NCBI GenBank assembly: GCA_023397675.1
Contig: JAEWTV010000065.1
Location: forward strand, 124,001-188,000
Origin: Bacillota bacterium
Lineage (GTDB): Bacteria > Bacillota > Clostridia > Acetivibrionales > JANLFN01
Length of the DNA: 64,000 nt
Direction of reading: 5' to 3'
Positions 7,932 through 15,953 of the stretch are shown here, in pieces; position 1 is the first letter of the stretch; each line of letters opens with the position of its first letter. The position numbers and the translations under genes are program-made. The notes beneath the pieces are model-generated. The model made no database searches, had not been told where the DNA came from, and saw only the letters and a list, made by a program, of their open reading frames with translations.

Positions 7932-8414
7932 TTAATTGTCATGATCGTGACAAGCCATATCAATCACTATTGCCAGTGCAAGGTTGGCAACCTGGTCTTC
8001 ATCATCGTCTATATCAACTCCATATGTATCGGAAAATGAGAAAAGCTGTTTGGAAATCCTTGCAACAACCATACCATTTTTAATCAGTGCAAACTCATGT
8101 CCCCAGAAATCTCCATCCACTCCATACTGATCCATGTTAGTAGTAGTAATGACAAAGTTGTTTTTAAAAAGCATAAACTTCTTTTTTACATTAATCACTG
8201 GCTGTCCGCCTATGTAAATGTTGTATTCAGGCATAAACTTGAACAGCTTTTGTTCTATAAAGCAAAGTTCATTTCCAAGAACATCAAATATCTTAAGCTT
8301 ATGACCGATAGAAAGCATCTGACTTCTTACAATAAAAATATCATTTCCTGTAATATCCTTTATAGCAAAACTGTCTCCAAGTGAAAAAATCTTTTGCCTT
8401 ACAACATACTGCAT
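7932..8414 (-). CDS. LURP-one-related (tubby-fold) protein
   Basis: A 160-residue protein made of regular beta-hairpin repeats. It resembles the YxjI/LURP-one-related family: MQYVVRQKIFSLGDSFAIKD at the start, repeated 'D-x-x-G-x-x' turns (ITGNDIF, VLGNELC), and a final helix rich in small residues (QVANLALAIVIDMACHD). It has no signal peptide or membrane segment, so it is probably cytoplasmic or peripheral to the membrane. Family function is unknown in bacteria, and a lipid-binding tubby-like fold is known only from structural homology. It is divergent from the 8579 gene and probably monocistronic. Confidence 0.75.
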   Translation of the reverse strand: MQYVVRQKIFSLGDSFAIKDITGNDIFIVRSQMLSIGHKLKIFDVLGNELCFIEQKLFKFMPEYNIYIGGQPVINVKKKFMLFKNNFVITTTNMDQYGVDGDFWGHEFALIKNGMVVARISKQLFSFSDTYGVDIDDDEDQVANLALAIVIDMACHDHDN

Positions 8415-8578
8415 AACATTTTCCCCCTAAGTTAAAATAAGGTATATAGCTATTATATCATACAAATGGTATTCAAATGCCGAAAGTTTAACATACTGCC
8501 CGAATATCAACAATACCTTTTAAAAATTATAAAGTTATGATATAACACATATAAAGACATTTACAGGAGGTAAAACCC

Positions 8579-9073
8579 ATGCCATGGTGTCCAAAATGCA
8601 AGACAGAATATGAAAGCGGTTATACTGTTTGCAGTGACTGCGGTTCAGAGCTTGTAAAAGAATTACCTGAAGAAAAGCCTGTCGAGTATGACACGCAAGC
8701 CCTTCTTACAACTGTAAATAATGATATGCAAGCAAATTTGATAGAAAGCCTGCTGGTAGCTTATAAGATACCCGTATACAAAAGGTATAAGGAATCCGGC
8801 GCTTATATGGAAGTTTATATGGGGATGGCAAGATTTGGCGTGGATATATTCGTACCGTCAAAATTAAAGCAGCAGGCACTTGAAATATTGAGCAGTGAGA
8901 CAGAAAACCTTGTAGATACAGGTGTTCAAGTCAATGAAGCTAATCTGGAACAACTTGAAGAAGAGTTTCAAAGAAAAAGGCAAAGCCGGACCTGGCTTTT
9001 ACTTCTTATTTTTCTTATACCTTTGGGTGCCGTAGTAATTGCAGCCCTATTTGATTTAATAGGAATCATATAA
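8579..9073 (+). CDS. Zinc-ribbon protein with DUF2007-like domain and C-terminal membrane anchor
   Basis: 164 residues. The N-terminal zinc ribbon has CPKC and CSDC (residues 4-23). A DUF2007-like domain follows (about 40-110: NNDMQANLIESLLVAYKIPV and ARFGVDIFVPSKLKQQALEIL), a ferredoxin-like fold called 'putative signal transducing' in databases. The C-terminus ends in one hydrophobic helix (TWLLLLIFLIPLGAVVIAAL). The start is set by ACAGGAGG at 8562-8573. The role is unknown. The order zinc ribbon, DUF2007, tail anchor is common in Clostridia. Confidence 0.8.
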   Translation: MPWCPKCKTEYESGYTVCSDCGSELVKELPEEKPVEYDTQALLTTVNNDMQANLIESLLVAYKIPVYKRYKESGAYMEVYMGMARFGVDIFVPSKLKQQALEILSSETENLVDTGVQVNEANLEQLEEEFQRKRQSRTWLLLLIFLIPLGAVVIAALFDLIGII

Positions 9074-9085
9074 AAAAGCATATAT

Positions 9086-9109
9086 AAAGACGGGCAACAG
9101 CCCGTCTTT
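9086..9109. terminator. Bidirectional terminator between convergent genes
   Basis: AAAGACGGGC pairs with GCCCGTCTTT around a 4-nt loop, with A/T-rich flanks on both sides. It lies between the stop codons of the plus-strand zinc-ribbon gene and the minus-strand transketolase gene, serving both. Confidence 0.9.
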
Positions 9110-9120
9110 AATAATTTTAT

Positions 9121-10062
9121 CTACCTTTTCATTTTTATTGCTTCCTTAACCTTTTCAACAATATTTGCCGCTGTAAGTCCATACATTTCAACGAGTTTAT
9201 CCGGCTTTCCCGATTTTCCGAACTTGTCCTGAACGCCTACAAGCTTTACTGGAACCGGATAGTTTTCCGAGACAACCTCTGTCACAGCACCCCCGAGTCC
9301 ACCCATTACAGTATGTTCTTCGGCTGTAACAATTGCCCCTGTTTCTCTAGCTGCCTTAATTATGAGCTCTTTGTCTATAGGTTTTATTGTATGGATATCA
9401 ATTACCCTTGCATTTATTCCTTCATTCTTAAGAATACCAGCAGCTTCTATTGCAGCATGGACCATAAATCCTGTGGCAATTATTGAAGCATCACTTCCGT
9501 CCCTTACTGTAATTCCCTTGCCTAGCTCAAACTTATATGTGTTTTCGTCATAAATGACAGGGACAGACAAACGTCCAAGTCTTAAGTACACGGGTCCGTC
9601 ATAATCAATTGCGGCCTTAACTGCATGCCTTGTCTCGACTGCATCAGCCGGGCTGATAACTACCATATTAGGTATCGACCTCATAATTGCTATATCCTCA
9701 ATAACCTGATGGGAAGCTCCATCCTCCCCCACTGTAAGGCCCGCATGTGTTGCACCAATTTTTACATTGAGGTTTGGATAGCATATTGAGTTTCTTACCT
9801 GCTCGCATGCCCTTTCAGAAGCAAATATTGCAAAGGTGCTGGCAAAAACGACCTTTCCGCAGGATGCAATTCCTGCTGCAACAGACATCATGTAACCTTC
9901 TGCTATTCCCATGTTCAGAAATCTTTCGGGGTATTTCTTTTTAAATACCTCTGTTTTGGTTGATTTGGACAAGTCGGCATCCAGTACAACAATTCTGGGA
10001 TCACTTCCGAATTCAGCCAGTGCATTTCCATACGCTTCTCTTGTTGCGATCTTATCACCCAC
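9121..10062 (-). CDS. Transketolase, C-terminal subunit
   Basis: The pyrimidine-binding and C-terminal domains of a split transketolase. It moves two-carbon ketol units in the non-oxidative pentose phosphate pathway together with the N-terminal subunit encoded immediately upstream. Recognisable parts are the start GDKIATREAYGNALAEFG, the pyrimidine-domain helix GIAEGYMMSVAAGIAS, DGASHQVIEDIAIMRSIPN, and the C-terminal domain near TAEEHTVMGGLGGAV. I chose the GTG at 10062, which follows GGAGGTGGAATAAC; this leaves one base after the partner's stop codon and gives 313 residues. The longer frame to 10146 reads through the partner gene. Confidence 0.93.
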   Translation of the reverse strand: MGDKIATREAYGNALAEFGSDPRIVVLDADLSKSTKTEVFKKKYPERFLNMGIAEGYMMSVAAGIASCGKVVFASTFAIFASERACEQVRNSICYPNLNVKIGATHAGLTVGEDGASHQVIEDIAIMRSIPNMVVISPADAVETRHAVKAAIDYDGPVYLRLGRLSVPVIYDENTYKFELGKGITVRDGSDASIIATGFMVHAAIEAAGILKNEGINARVIDIHTIKPIDKELIIKAARETGAIVTAEEHTVMGGLGGAVTEVVSENYPVPVKLVGVQDKFGKSGKPDKLVEMYGLTAANIVEKVKEAIKMKR

Positions 10063-10063
10063 G

Positions 10064-10915
10064 TTATTCCACCTCCAGTTTCGAAAGGACTGCATCCAAC
10101 TCGGCAAAGGCCTGGTCACGTTGTTCCTTGTTAGGTGCATTACCATGCCAGCCTGCCATATTTTCCATAAAGGATACTCCCTTGCCCTTTACTGTTTCAG
10201 CAATAATGGCAACAGGCTTTCCTTTTGACTTTTTTGCTTCATTCAGAGCTTCTCTTATTTGGGTAAAATCATGTCCGTTTATCGCTATAACCTTCCATCC
10301 AAATGCCTCAAATTTATCAGAAACAGGTTCAGGCGACATTACATCTTTAATCTTACCGTCTATCTGCAAGCCGTTGTGATCAATAAATATCGTAAGGTTA
10401 TCAAGCTTGTAATGGGCTGCACACATAGATGCTTCCCAAACCTGGCCCTCTTCGAGTTCTCCATCTCCAAGCAGGGCATAAACCCTGTAATTCTTTTTAT
10501 CAAGTTTCCCCGCAAGAGCCATTCCCACAGCTGTTGAGATACCTTGTCCCAAAGAACCTGTTGACATATCTACCCCGGGAACATATTTCATGCTTGGATG
10601 GCCTTCGAGATACCCTTCAGTACTTCTGAATTTTATAAGATCTTCATAAGGAAAGAAGCCTTTTTCGGCAAGAGCACCATACAAAGCTGGTGAACAATGA
10701 CCTTTTGAAAGAACAAACCTATCCCTATCCTCCCATTTCGGATTGGAAGAATCTATATTCATTTCTTCAAAATATAAAACTGTAAGTATGTCAGCACATG
10801 AAAGAGATCCGCCGGGGTGCCCCGAAGATGCACTATACACTTCATCAATGATATGTTTCCTTACCAAAGTTGCAGTTTTTTTTAGCTGCGACAAATTTAA
10901 CTTCTGATTTTCCAT
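10064..10915 (-). CDS. Transketolase, N-terminal (TPP-binding) subunit
   Basis: 283 residues with the thiamine-diphosphate domain. SGHPGGSLS lies near residue 31. The TPP/Mg motif GDGELEEGQVWEA continues to an asparagine in IDHNG about 26 residues later. SKGHCSPALYGAL and GSLGQGIS are also present. The split architecture is common in Clostridia and archaea. Translation is tightly coupled to the C-terminal subunit, since the stop and the next start are one base apart. No other sugar-phosphate gene adjoins, so the pair is an independent pentose-phosphate unit. Confidence 0.94.
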   Translation of the reverse strand: MENQKLNLSQLKKTATLVRKHIIDEVYSASSGHPGGSLSCADILTVLYFEEMNIDSSNPKWEDRDRFVLSKGHCSPALYGALAEKGFFPYEDLIKFRSTEGYLEGHPSMKYVPGVDMSTGSLGQGISTAVGMALAGKLDKKNYRVYALLGDGELEEGQVWEASMCAAHYKLDNLTIFIDHNGLQIDGKIKDVMSPEPVSDKFEAFGWKVIAINGHDFTQIREALNEAKKSKGKPVAIIAETVKGKGVSFMENMAGWHGNAPNKEQRDQAFAELDAVLSKLEVE

Positions 10916-11018
10916 TCAAAGTCTCCTTCACATAAAAATCGTAATACCCAGTATACTATATCTATTATCTTCAAGTCCATAATGTATATTCCTTTAAAAT
11001 TATCAATTATATAGGATA

Positions 11019-11086
11019 AAGTAAATTTCTTATACATCATTTGCATTTCTAATGCTAAATGCAAATGGGTGAAAAAATATTTACTT
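11019..11086. repeat. 68-bp palindromic repeat, copy 3
   Basis: AAGTAAATTTCTTATACATC matches copy 1 exactly for its first 20 bases. The inner pair ATTTGCATTT / AAATGCAAAT is perfect, and the distal end ATTTACTT closes the palindrome. It ends 6 bp before the -35 element of the sigma-factor operon. The left flank TATATAGGAT is also shared with copy 1, so the repeat unit may begin several bases earlier. Confidence 0.8.
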
Positions 11087-11092
11087 TTGCAG

Positions 11093-11117
11093 TGAACTCT
11101 AAAACTTTTTTATACGT
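11093..11117 (+). promoter_or_regulatory. ECF-type promoter of the sigma factor operon
   Basis: TGAAC at 11093-11097, a 17-nt spacer and CGT at 11115-11117. This is the general ECF-sigma promoter pattern and resembles that reported for SigY autoregulation. It lies ~67 bp before the sigma-factor start codon, so positive autoregulation is inferred. Confidence 0.65.
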
Positions 11118-11183
11118 ATTACAAGTGAAATGATACTGATATAATTAATTCATTAAATAAAATAAAATCCAAAGGATTAAACA

Positions 11184-11714
11184 ATGGATGATAATTTGAT
11201 TCAGTTGGCTATAAACGGTGATCAGAGTGCATTGGCGGAGCTTTTGTACAATAATTACGACTTTGTTTTTAAGTTTATGGTCAAACTGACATATAACACA
11301 AACTTATCGGAAGATTTGACACAGGAAACAATGATACGAGCAATAGAAAAAATAAACTTGTTTGTTCCCGGGAAATCAAAGTTTTCATCATGGCTGATAA
11401 CTCTTGCAAAAAATATTTATGTCGACCATCTTAGAAAACATAAACATGAACAAAATTTATTCAATCTGGATGACCTTTTGCCTCAATTTGAAGTACCTAC
11501 AGGTGAAGATTCGGATTCGGTAAGAAATATGCTTGAGGCTTTAAGAAAGCTGTCTGATGATATACGAATTCCTATAATCTTAAAGCATTATTACGGTTAT
11601 TCGTATGAGGAGATTGCCGCGGTCATGGCTAAACCGCCGGGTACAATAAAATCAAGGATCCATAACGGGATAGGATTATTAAGAAAGGAGCTGGATGCAA
11701 ATGAAATTGGATAA
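11184..11714 (+). CDS. sigY: ECF-family RNA polymerase sigma factor, SigY-like
   Basis: 176 residues with sigma-70 region 2 (about 20-85; DLTQETMIRAIEKI, then FSSWLITLAKNIYVDHLRK) and region 4 (about 120-170; HYYGYSYEEIAAVM followed by PPGTIKSRIHNG). Region 3 is missing, as in all ECF factors. The name SigY rests mainly on context: the next five genes match the B. subtilis order yxlC-yxlD-yxlE-yxlF-yxlG in size, topology and type. The spacer before ATG has only a weak ribosome-binding site (CCAAAGGATT). Regulation is probably by the small membrane proteins downstream and by its own ECF promoter. Confidence 0.85.
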   Translation: MDDNLIQLAINGDQSALAELLYNNYDFVFKFMVKLTYNTNLSEDLTQETMIRAIEKINLFVPGKSKFSSWLITLAKNIYVDHLRKHKHEQNLFNLDDLLPQFEVPTGEDSDSVRNMLEALRKLSDDIRIPIILKHYYGYSYEEIAAVMAKPPGTIKSRIHNGIGLLRKELDANEIG

Positions 11715-12024
11715 GGACGAACAAATAGAACAAAAAGTTAAGGAAAGCCTAGAATATATAGACGAAAATGTCACTATAAAACCTAACTATCTGGCTACCT
11801 TCAAGGTTTTGGTACAAGAAACTGAGAAAAAGAAAAAGCAAAAATATATGAGGGATACCTTATCTTTCTTACTTATACTGACTATAATAATTTTTGCAGA
11901 AATATTTGCTTTCACCAGTTCTTTTACAGCTTTCATTATAACTCAGGCTCTAGCCGGATTAGCAATTCCTTTATTCCTTATAACATTAAGGTTTATAAAG
12001 GTAAGGAGGGAAGAAACAACATGA
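11695..12024 (+). CDS. yxlC: YxlC-like small membrane protein, probable regulator of the sigma factor
   Basis: A 109-residue protein overlapping the sigma gene's end by 20 bases. An ATG at 11701 is equally possible and is better spaced from AAGGAG. A charged, helical N-terminal region (about 1-60) precedes two transmembrane helices (DTLSFLLILTIIIFAEIFAF and a second ending FLITLRF). The order, cytosolic N-terminus plus membrane hairpin next to an ECF gene, is that of anti-sigma or sigma-modulating proteins. In B. subtilis the corresponding YxlC occupies this slot. The identity is inferred from position and topology. Confidence 0.65.
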   Translation: MQMKLDKDEQIEQKVKESLEYIDENVTIKPNYLATFKVLVQETEKKKKQKYMRDTLSFLLILTIIIFAEIFAFTSSFTAFIITQALAGLAIPLFLITLRFIKVRREETT

Positions 12025-12239
12025 CTCAAGATCTTGATAAAATACCTCTTCCTCTTCTAATACTTATACTTGCCATTTTAATATCACAAAGTGTATTCCT
12101 GTTTATAGATGCACGTAAAAGAAACCTGCATCCATGGTTTTGGGGCATATATGGAATTATACAAGCGCCTATGCCAACAATATTATACTTTATAATTGAG
12201 CGGAAAATATTTAAAAAAGGAGTGAAAAATAATGGATAA
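12021..12239 (+). CDS. yxlD: YxlD-like small membrane protein
   Basis: 72 residues. Translation is coupled to the previous gene, whose ACATGA overlaps stop and start. There are two hydrophobic segments (LPLLILILAILISQSVFLF and IYGIIQAPMPTILYFII) around a short basic loop with HPWFWG, a pattern seen in short YxlD-like proteins. It sits third in the sigY-type operon. No catalytic motif is visible, and a role in holding the sigma factor inactive is inference from the B. subtilis operon. Confidence 0.6.
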   Translation: MTQDLDKIPLPLLILILAILISQSVFLFIDARKRNLHPWFWGIYGIIQAPMPTILYFIIERKIFKKGVKNNG

Positions 12240-12432
12240 ACTTCTAGAAATGCTGCCATATATTATACCTATTCTTGTTATACATTGGACACTTGCTATT
12301 ATTGCATTGGTAGATTTAGTTAAGAGAAAAAAGGTCAGGTTCAATAATAAATTTATTTGGGGACCAATTATCATTCTTATAGAAATAATAGGACCTGTAA
12401 TATATTTTCTTGCAAGAGGGGATGAAGACTAA
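12232..12432 (+). CDS. yxlE: YxlE-like small membrane protein (phospholipase-D-N-type segment)
   Basis: 66 residues, overlapping the preceding gene by 8 bases, with AAAGGAG upstream. Two transmembrane helices with WTLAIIALVDLVKRKK and the end IIGPVIYFLARG match the short 'PLDc_N' membrane module found in YxlE. In B. subtilis YxlE is needed to keep SigY inactive. The same role here is inferred from the match in order and fold. Confidence 0.7.
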   Translation: MDKLLEMLPYIIPILVIHWTLAIIALVDLVKRKKVRFNNKFIWGPIIILIEIIGPVIYFLARGDED

Positions 12433-12433
12433 C

Positions 12434-13354
12434 ATGTATGCAATTGAAACAAGCGGCCTTACTAAGCAGTTTGGTTCAGCAAAAGCAGTTGACGGGCTTG
12501 ACCTTAAAGTCCCTGAAGGCTCGATTTATGGCTTCTTGGGACCTAACGGTGCAGGAAAAACGACAACCATAAAAATGCTTACAGGTTTGTCGGCTCCTAC
12601 ATCAGGCAACATGAAAATCTACGGCAAAAATGTAACCTTCGGAAGTATAAAAAACCGTTCAGATATAGGTTATCTTCCTGATGTTCCTTATTTTTATGGC
12701 TGGATGTCTGCCAGGGAATATCTTAACTTTTCGTCTGAAATGTTCGGGCTTGATAAAGTAGCACTTGGAAATAGAATAACAGAATTACTCCAACTCGTTG
12801 GACTGGAAGACAATAAAAAACGTATAAAAGGCTACTCCAGAGGCATGAAGCAGAGATTGGGAATAGCCCAGGCTTTAGTCAGTGAACCAAAGGTGCTTTT
12901 TCTGGACGAACCCACTTCTGCACTTGACCCCATTGGCCGAAAGGAAATAATGGAGGTTATAAGGAAACTAACAGGCAAAATTACAGTTTTCTTTTCAACT
13001 CATATATTATCTGACGTTGAAAGAGTGTGTGACAGGGTTGTCATACTTGACAAGGGAAAGGCAGTTACAGAAGATTCAATAAGTAACCTGCGGGAGCAAT
13101 ATGCAGTAAACGGATTCCTTCTTAAAGTTCCTGAAGGCAGGACTAATGAAATACTTGCAATATTAAAAAATGCTCAATGGGTCAACAAAGTCAAGAAAAC
13201 TGAGGACGGGGATTTAAAGGCATATGTAAAGGCCATAGAGAAAGCGGAGTCTGAGGTACCAATTATTCTAGCTTCCAAAGGAATTCCTCTGAACAAGTTC
13301 ACAATATTGGAGCCTTCCCTTGAAGATATATTTATGAAGGTGGTGAACGAATAA
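12434..13354 (+). CDS. yxlF: ABC transporter ATP-binding protein, YxlF-like
   Basis: ATPase of an ABC-2 type exporter. It has Walker A GPNGAGKTT, a Q-loop region at YLPDVPYFYGW, the signature YSRGMKQRLGIAQAL, Walker B VLFLDEPTSALDP and an H-loop STHILSDVE. The C-terminal ~80 residues form the extension common in DrrA/CcmA-like proteins. The ATG at 12434 is favoured because conserved homology begins at MYAIETSGLTKQFG; an ATG at 12422 has the purine-rich site directly against it. It pairs with the permease that starts at its own stop codon. Confidence 0.9.
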   Translation: MYAIETSGLTKQFGSAKAVDGLDLKVPEGSIYGFLGPNGAGKTTTIKMLTGLSAPTSGNMKIYGKNVTFGSIKNRSDIGYLPDVPYFYGWMSAREYLNFSSEMFGLDKVALGNRITELLQLVGLEDNKKRIKGYSRGMKQRLGIAQALVSEPKVLFLDEPTSALDPIGRKEIMEVIRKLTGKITVFFSTHILSDVERVCDRVVILDKGKAVTEDSISNLREQYAVNGFLLKVPEGRTNEILAILKNAQWVNKVKKTEDGDLKAYVKAIEKAESEVPIILASKGIPLNKFTILEPSLEDIFMKVVNE

Positions 13355-14115
13355 TGCCTGCTGTTAGATTTCTTAAAAAGGAATTATGTGAAATTATTAA
13401 AACTCACAAAATATTTGTGCTTCCTGCAATATTCCTTTTTTTCGGTTTTTTAAGCCCCCTTATGGCAAAATATACTCCAGAAATTCTCAAGTCTGTAGGC
13501 GGCGTTACCTTAGACCCCAAGTTATTTAATACAACCTACACAGGCGCTTATGAGCAGTTATTTAAAAATTTAAACCAGATAGGCTTTATAATAATGATTC
13601 TTGTTTTTATGGGAATTGTTGTGGATGAAAAGATTAAAGGCTCTGTTACCATGGTACTTACAAAAAGCCTTTCCCGCAGCTGGTTTATACTTGATAAATT
13701 TATTGCTGCTGTCATTCTTTATACACTTTCATTCGTACTTGCTGCGGTTGCATGCACCTATTATTCTTTTCTTTTGTTTCCTGAATTCAGTGCGGCCAAT
13801 CTGCTGACAGGGTTATTACTGTTATGGGTCTATGGCATTTTTATAATATCCTTTACCGTATTCTCAAGCACTATAAGCAAGTCCCATGTGATTTCTGCAG
13901 TGATAAGCCTTGCTTTTTTCCTTGGAATCTCTGCGTTAGGAGCCCTTCCAAAGGTAGGAGATTATCTTCCCGGTGCACTCTCAAGCCTTGGACTTGGGTT
14001 GATAAAGGGCACAAGCAATTCAGGGGATGTTCTTATTCCGTTAGCTGTAAGTGCAGGCCTTATACTGATTTTCATATCAATGGCAGTAACATTATTCAGG
14101 AAGCAGGAGTTATAG
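13354..14115 (+). CDS. yxlG: ABC-2 type permease, YxlG-like
   Basis: 253 residues with about six hydrophobic segments (near 22-42, 82-102, 115-138, 145-165, 175-195, 228-248). The N-terminal cytosolic helix FLKKELCEIIKTHKIFVLPA and the sequence MGIVVDEKIKGSVTMVLTKSLSRS are typical of ABC-2 membrane subunits. The start overlaps the ATPase stop by one base. It is the last gene of the sigma-factor operon. The substrate is unknown; in B. subtilis the complex is linked to SigY control or toxin resistance. Confidence 0.85.
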   Translation: MPAVRFLKKELCEIIKTHKIFVLPAIFLFFGFLSPLMAKYTPEILKSVGGVTLDPKLFNTTYTGAYEQLFKNLNQIGFIIMILVFMGIVVDEKIKGSVTMVLTKSLSRSWFILDKFIAAVILYTLSFVLAAVACTYYSFLLFPEFSAANLLTGLLLLWVYGIFIISFTVFSSTISKSHVISAVISLAFFLGISALGALPKVGDYLPGALSSLGLGLIKGTSNSGDVLIPLAVSAGLILIFISMAVTLFRKQEL

Positions 14116-14120
14116 AAGTA

Positions 14121-14158
14121 GGGAAGGCTTTTTACTCATAAGTCTTAAAGCCTTCCCC
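14121..14158. terminator. Inverted repeat at the end of convergent genes
   Basis: GGGAAGGCTTT pairs with AAAGCCTTCCC across a 15-nt spacer that contains the stop region of the yitT-like gene. Neither strand shows a clean T-run, so it may be a weak bidirectional terminator or a stability hairpin. Confidence 0.45.
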
Positions 14159-15037
14159 CAGAACCTCTCTTATATCGGTAAGGATGATGAAAGCCTTTTC
14201 GTCTATTTTCTTTGCAATTTCCTTAAGTGCCGGCAGTTGACCTCTTTGAATGACACAAAGCAGGACTTCTTTCTCGTTTCTGGTGTATAAACCCTTTCCG
14301 TGTAAAGCTGTGACGCCTCTGTCCAGGTCGGTAAGTATTCTATCTGCTATCTCTTCTGATTTCTCGGATATAATTAAAACAACCTTTGCAAAATTAACAC
14401 CTTCCAATATAGCGTCTACTACTTTTGAAGAAACATATAAAGTAACTATTGCATACAAGCCCAAAAGTATGCTGCTGAATGCAATTGCTGCAAAAACAAC
14501 AACTCCACCGTCTATTATAAGCATAAGCTGTCCCATTGTAAGGTTTGGAATAAAGTGATTCACAATCCTTGCCGCAAGGTCTGTACCACCTGTTGTTGCC
14601 CCTGACCTGAACACCATTCCAAGTCCCGCTCCCATAATAAATCCTCCAAATAAGGAGTACAAAAGGAGATCAGGGATATTCGCAGTATTCTGAAACCTTG
14701 TCAGATGTGATTCCAAGAAATTAGTTGTAAACGACTCAGAAACATCAATAATTACAGACAACATAATAGTCGCGTAGAGTGTTTTTATAATAAATCTCTT
14801 TCCAATATATTTTATACCCAACAGGAACAATGGTATATTTAAAATAAGCATGGTTGTTCCGACCGGAAATTTACCTCCACTCAGATAGTAAATTACGGTT
14901 GCCGCCCCACTGACTCCTCCCGGTGCGATTTTATACGGAACCAGAAATACATTTATAGATAACGCTGTAAGTATTACACCTGCCGTTATCCATGCATAAT
15001 GCTTCCATTCTTTAAAGGCTCTTTGTAACAAGTTCAC
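14132..15037 (-). CDS. YitT-family membrane protein
   Basis: 301 residues. Five or six transmembrane helices (about 15-205), including the glycine-rich VPYKIAPGGVSGAATVIYYL and GLGMVFRSGATTGGTDLAARI that mark the YitT_membrane family, precede a C-terminal ~90-residue DUF2179 domain (EIADRILTDLDRGVTALHG). Function in this family is unresolved, although transporter or membrane-organising roles have been proposed. The start is the GTG at 15037 after AAGGATG; the overlapping ATG runs straight into a stop. It is probably monocistronic. Confidence 0.88.
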   Translation of the reverse strand: MNLLQRAFKEWKHYAWITAGVILTALSINVFLVPYKIAPGGVSGAATVIYYLSGGKFPVGTTMLILNIPLFLLGIKYIGKRFIIKTLYATIMLSVIIDVSESFTTNFLESHLTRFQNTANIPDLLLYSLFGGFIMGAGLGMVFRSGATTGGTDLAARIVNHFIPNLTMGQLMLIIDGGVVVFAAIAFSSILLGLYAIVTLYVSSKVVDAILEGVNFAKVVLIISEKSEEIADRILTDLDRGVTALHGKGLYTRNEKEVLLCVIQRGQLPALKEIAKKIDEKAFIILTDIREVLGEGFKTYE

Positions 15038-15127
15038 ATTTATTCATCCTTATTGATTGCACATGTGTTTAAACTTACTATTCCCAACTTTTAAAAATAA
15101 AATCCGGCAGAAACTTAAGAAGCATAC

Positions 15128-15163
15128 AAAAAAGCTGTCTACCCATGGTCAGGTAAACAGCTG
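15128..15163 (-). terminator. Terminator of the amino-acid ABC transporter operon
   Basis: On the minus strand, AGCTGTTTACC pairs with GGTAGACAGCT (one A·G bulge) and is followed by TTTTTTG. It lies ~15 bp past the stop of the ATPase gene. Confidence 0.85.
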
Positions 15164-15177
15164 GTATAACTTTATTA

Positions 15178-15936
15178 TTACAGTACCTTTTGCAGGAAGG
15201 ATTTTGTCCTTTCGTGCTTCGGATTTGAGAAAATCTCTTCAGGCTTGCCTTCCTCAAGGATTTCACCCTTGTCCATAAAGATTACTCTGCTTCCAACTTC
15301 TCTTGCAAAGCCCATTTCATGGGTTACAACTACCATTGTCATTCCTTCTCTTGCTAAATCCTTCATAACCTCAAGAACCTCACCTACAAGCTCAGGGTCA
15401 AGTGCTGAAGTAGGTTCATCAAAGAGCATTATGTGCGGCTTCATTGCAAGTGCTCTTGCAATGGCAACCCTCTGCTGCTGTCCTCCTGAAAGCCTTGAAG
15501 GATATTCATCCACCTTGTCCGCAAGTCCTACTTTTTCAAGCAGTACTCTTGCATACTGGGCTGCTTCCTCCTTAGGAACCTTTCTTACAGTAATAGGAGC
15601 TTCCATAACATTCTGAAGAACTGTCATATGTGGGAATAGGTTAAATCTCTGGAATACCATTCCGAGATCCGAGCATATTTCAGAAACCCTTTTATGGGAT
15701 ATCTTAAGCTGGTCCTTACCGTCAACCCTCTCGTCTGTAAGGTTATCCTCTATATAAACCCGGCCGCTTGTAATCCTTTCAAGATGGTTAAGCGACCTGA
15801 GCAGTGTGCTTTTTCCGGAACCGCTTGGGCCTATTATACAAACCACTTCGCCCTTTTGAACCTCAAGATTGATATTCTTAAGAACCTCCAGAGGGCCGAA
15901 CGACTTGCATACATTTTCTACTTTAATCATTGGCAT
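15178..15936 (-). CDS. Polar amino-acid ABC transporter, ATP-binding subunit (GlnQ type)
   Basis: Energises import of a polar amino acid together with the permease and lipoprotein encoded upstream. 252 residues with Walker A GPSGSGKST, Q-loop MVFQRFNLFPHMTV, signature LSGGQQQRVAIARAL, Walker B IMLFDEPTSALDP and H-loop VTHEMGFAREV, all GlnQ/TcyC-like. It lies 17 bp downstream of the permease gene. The substrate cannot be read from the ATPase. Confidence 0.94.
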   Translation of the reverse strand: MPMIKVENVCKSFGPLEVLKNINLEVQKGEVVCIIGPSGSGKSTLLRSLNHLERITSGRVYIEDNLTDERVDGKDQLKISHKRVSEICSDLGMVFQRFNLFPHMTVLQNVMEAPITVRKVPKEEAAQYARVLLEKVGLADKVDEYPSRLSGGQQQRVAIARALAMKPHIMLFDEPTSALDPELVGEVLEVMKDLAREGMTMVVVTHEMGFAREVGSRVIFMDKGEILEEGKPEEIFSNPKHERTKSFLQKVL

Positions 15937-15953
15937 ATAATCGTCCTCCTCTC

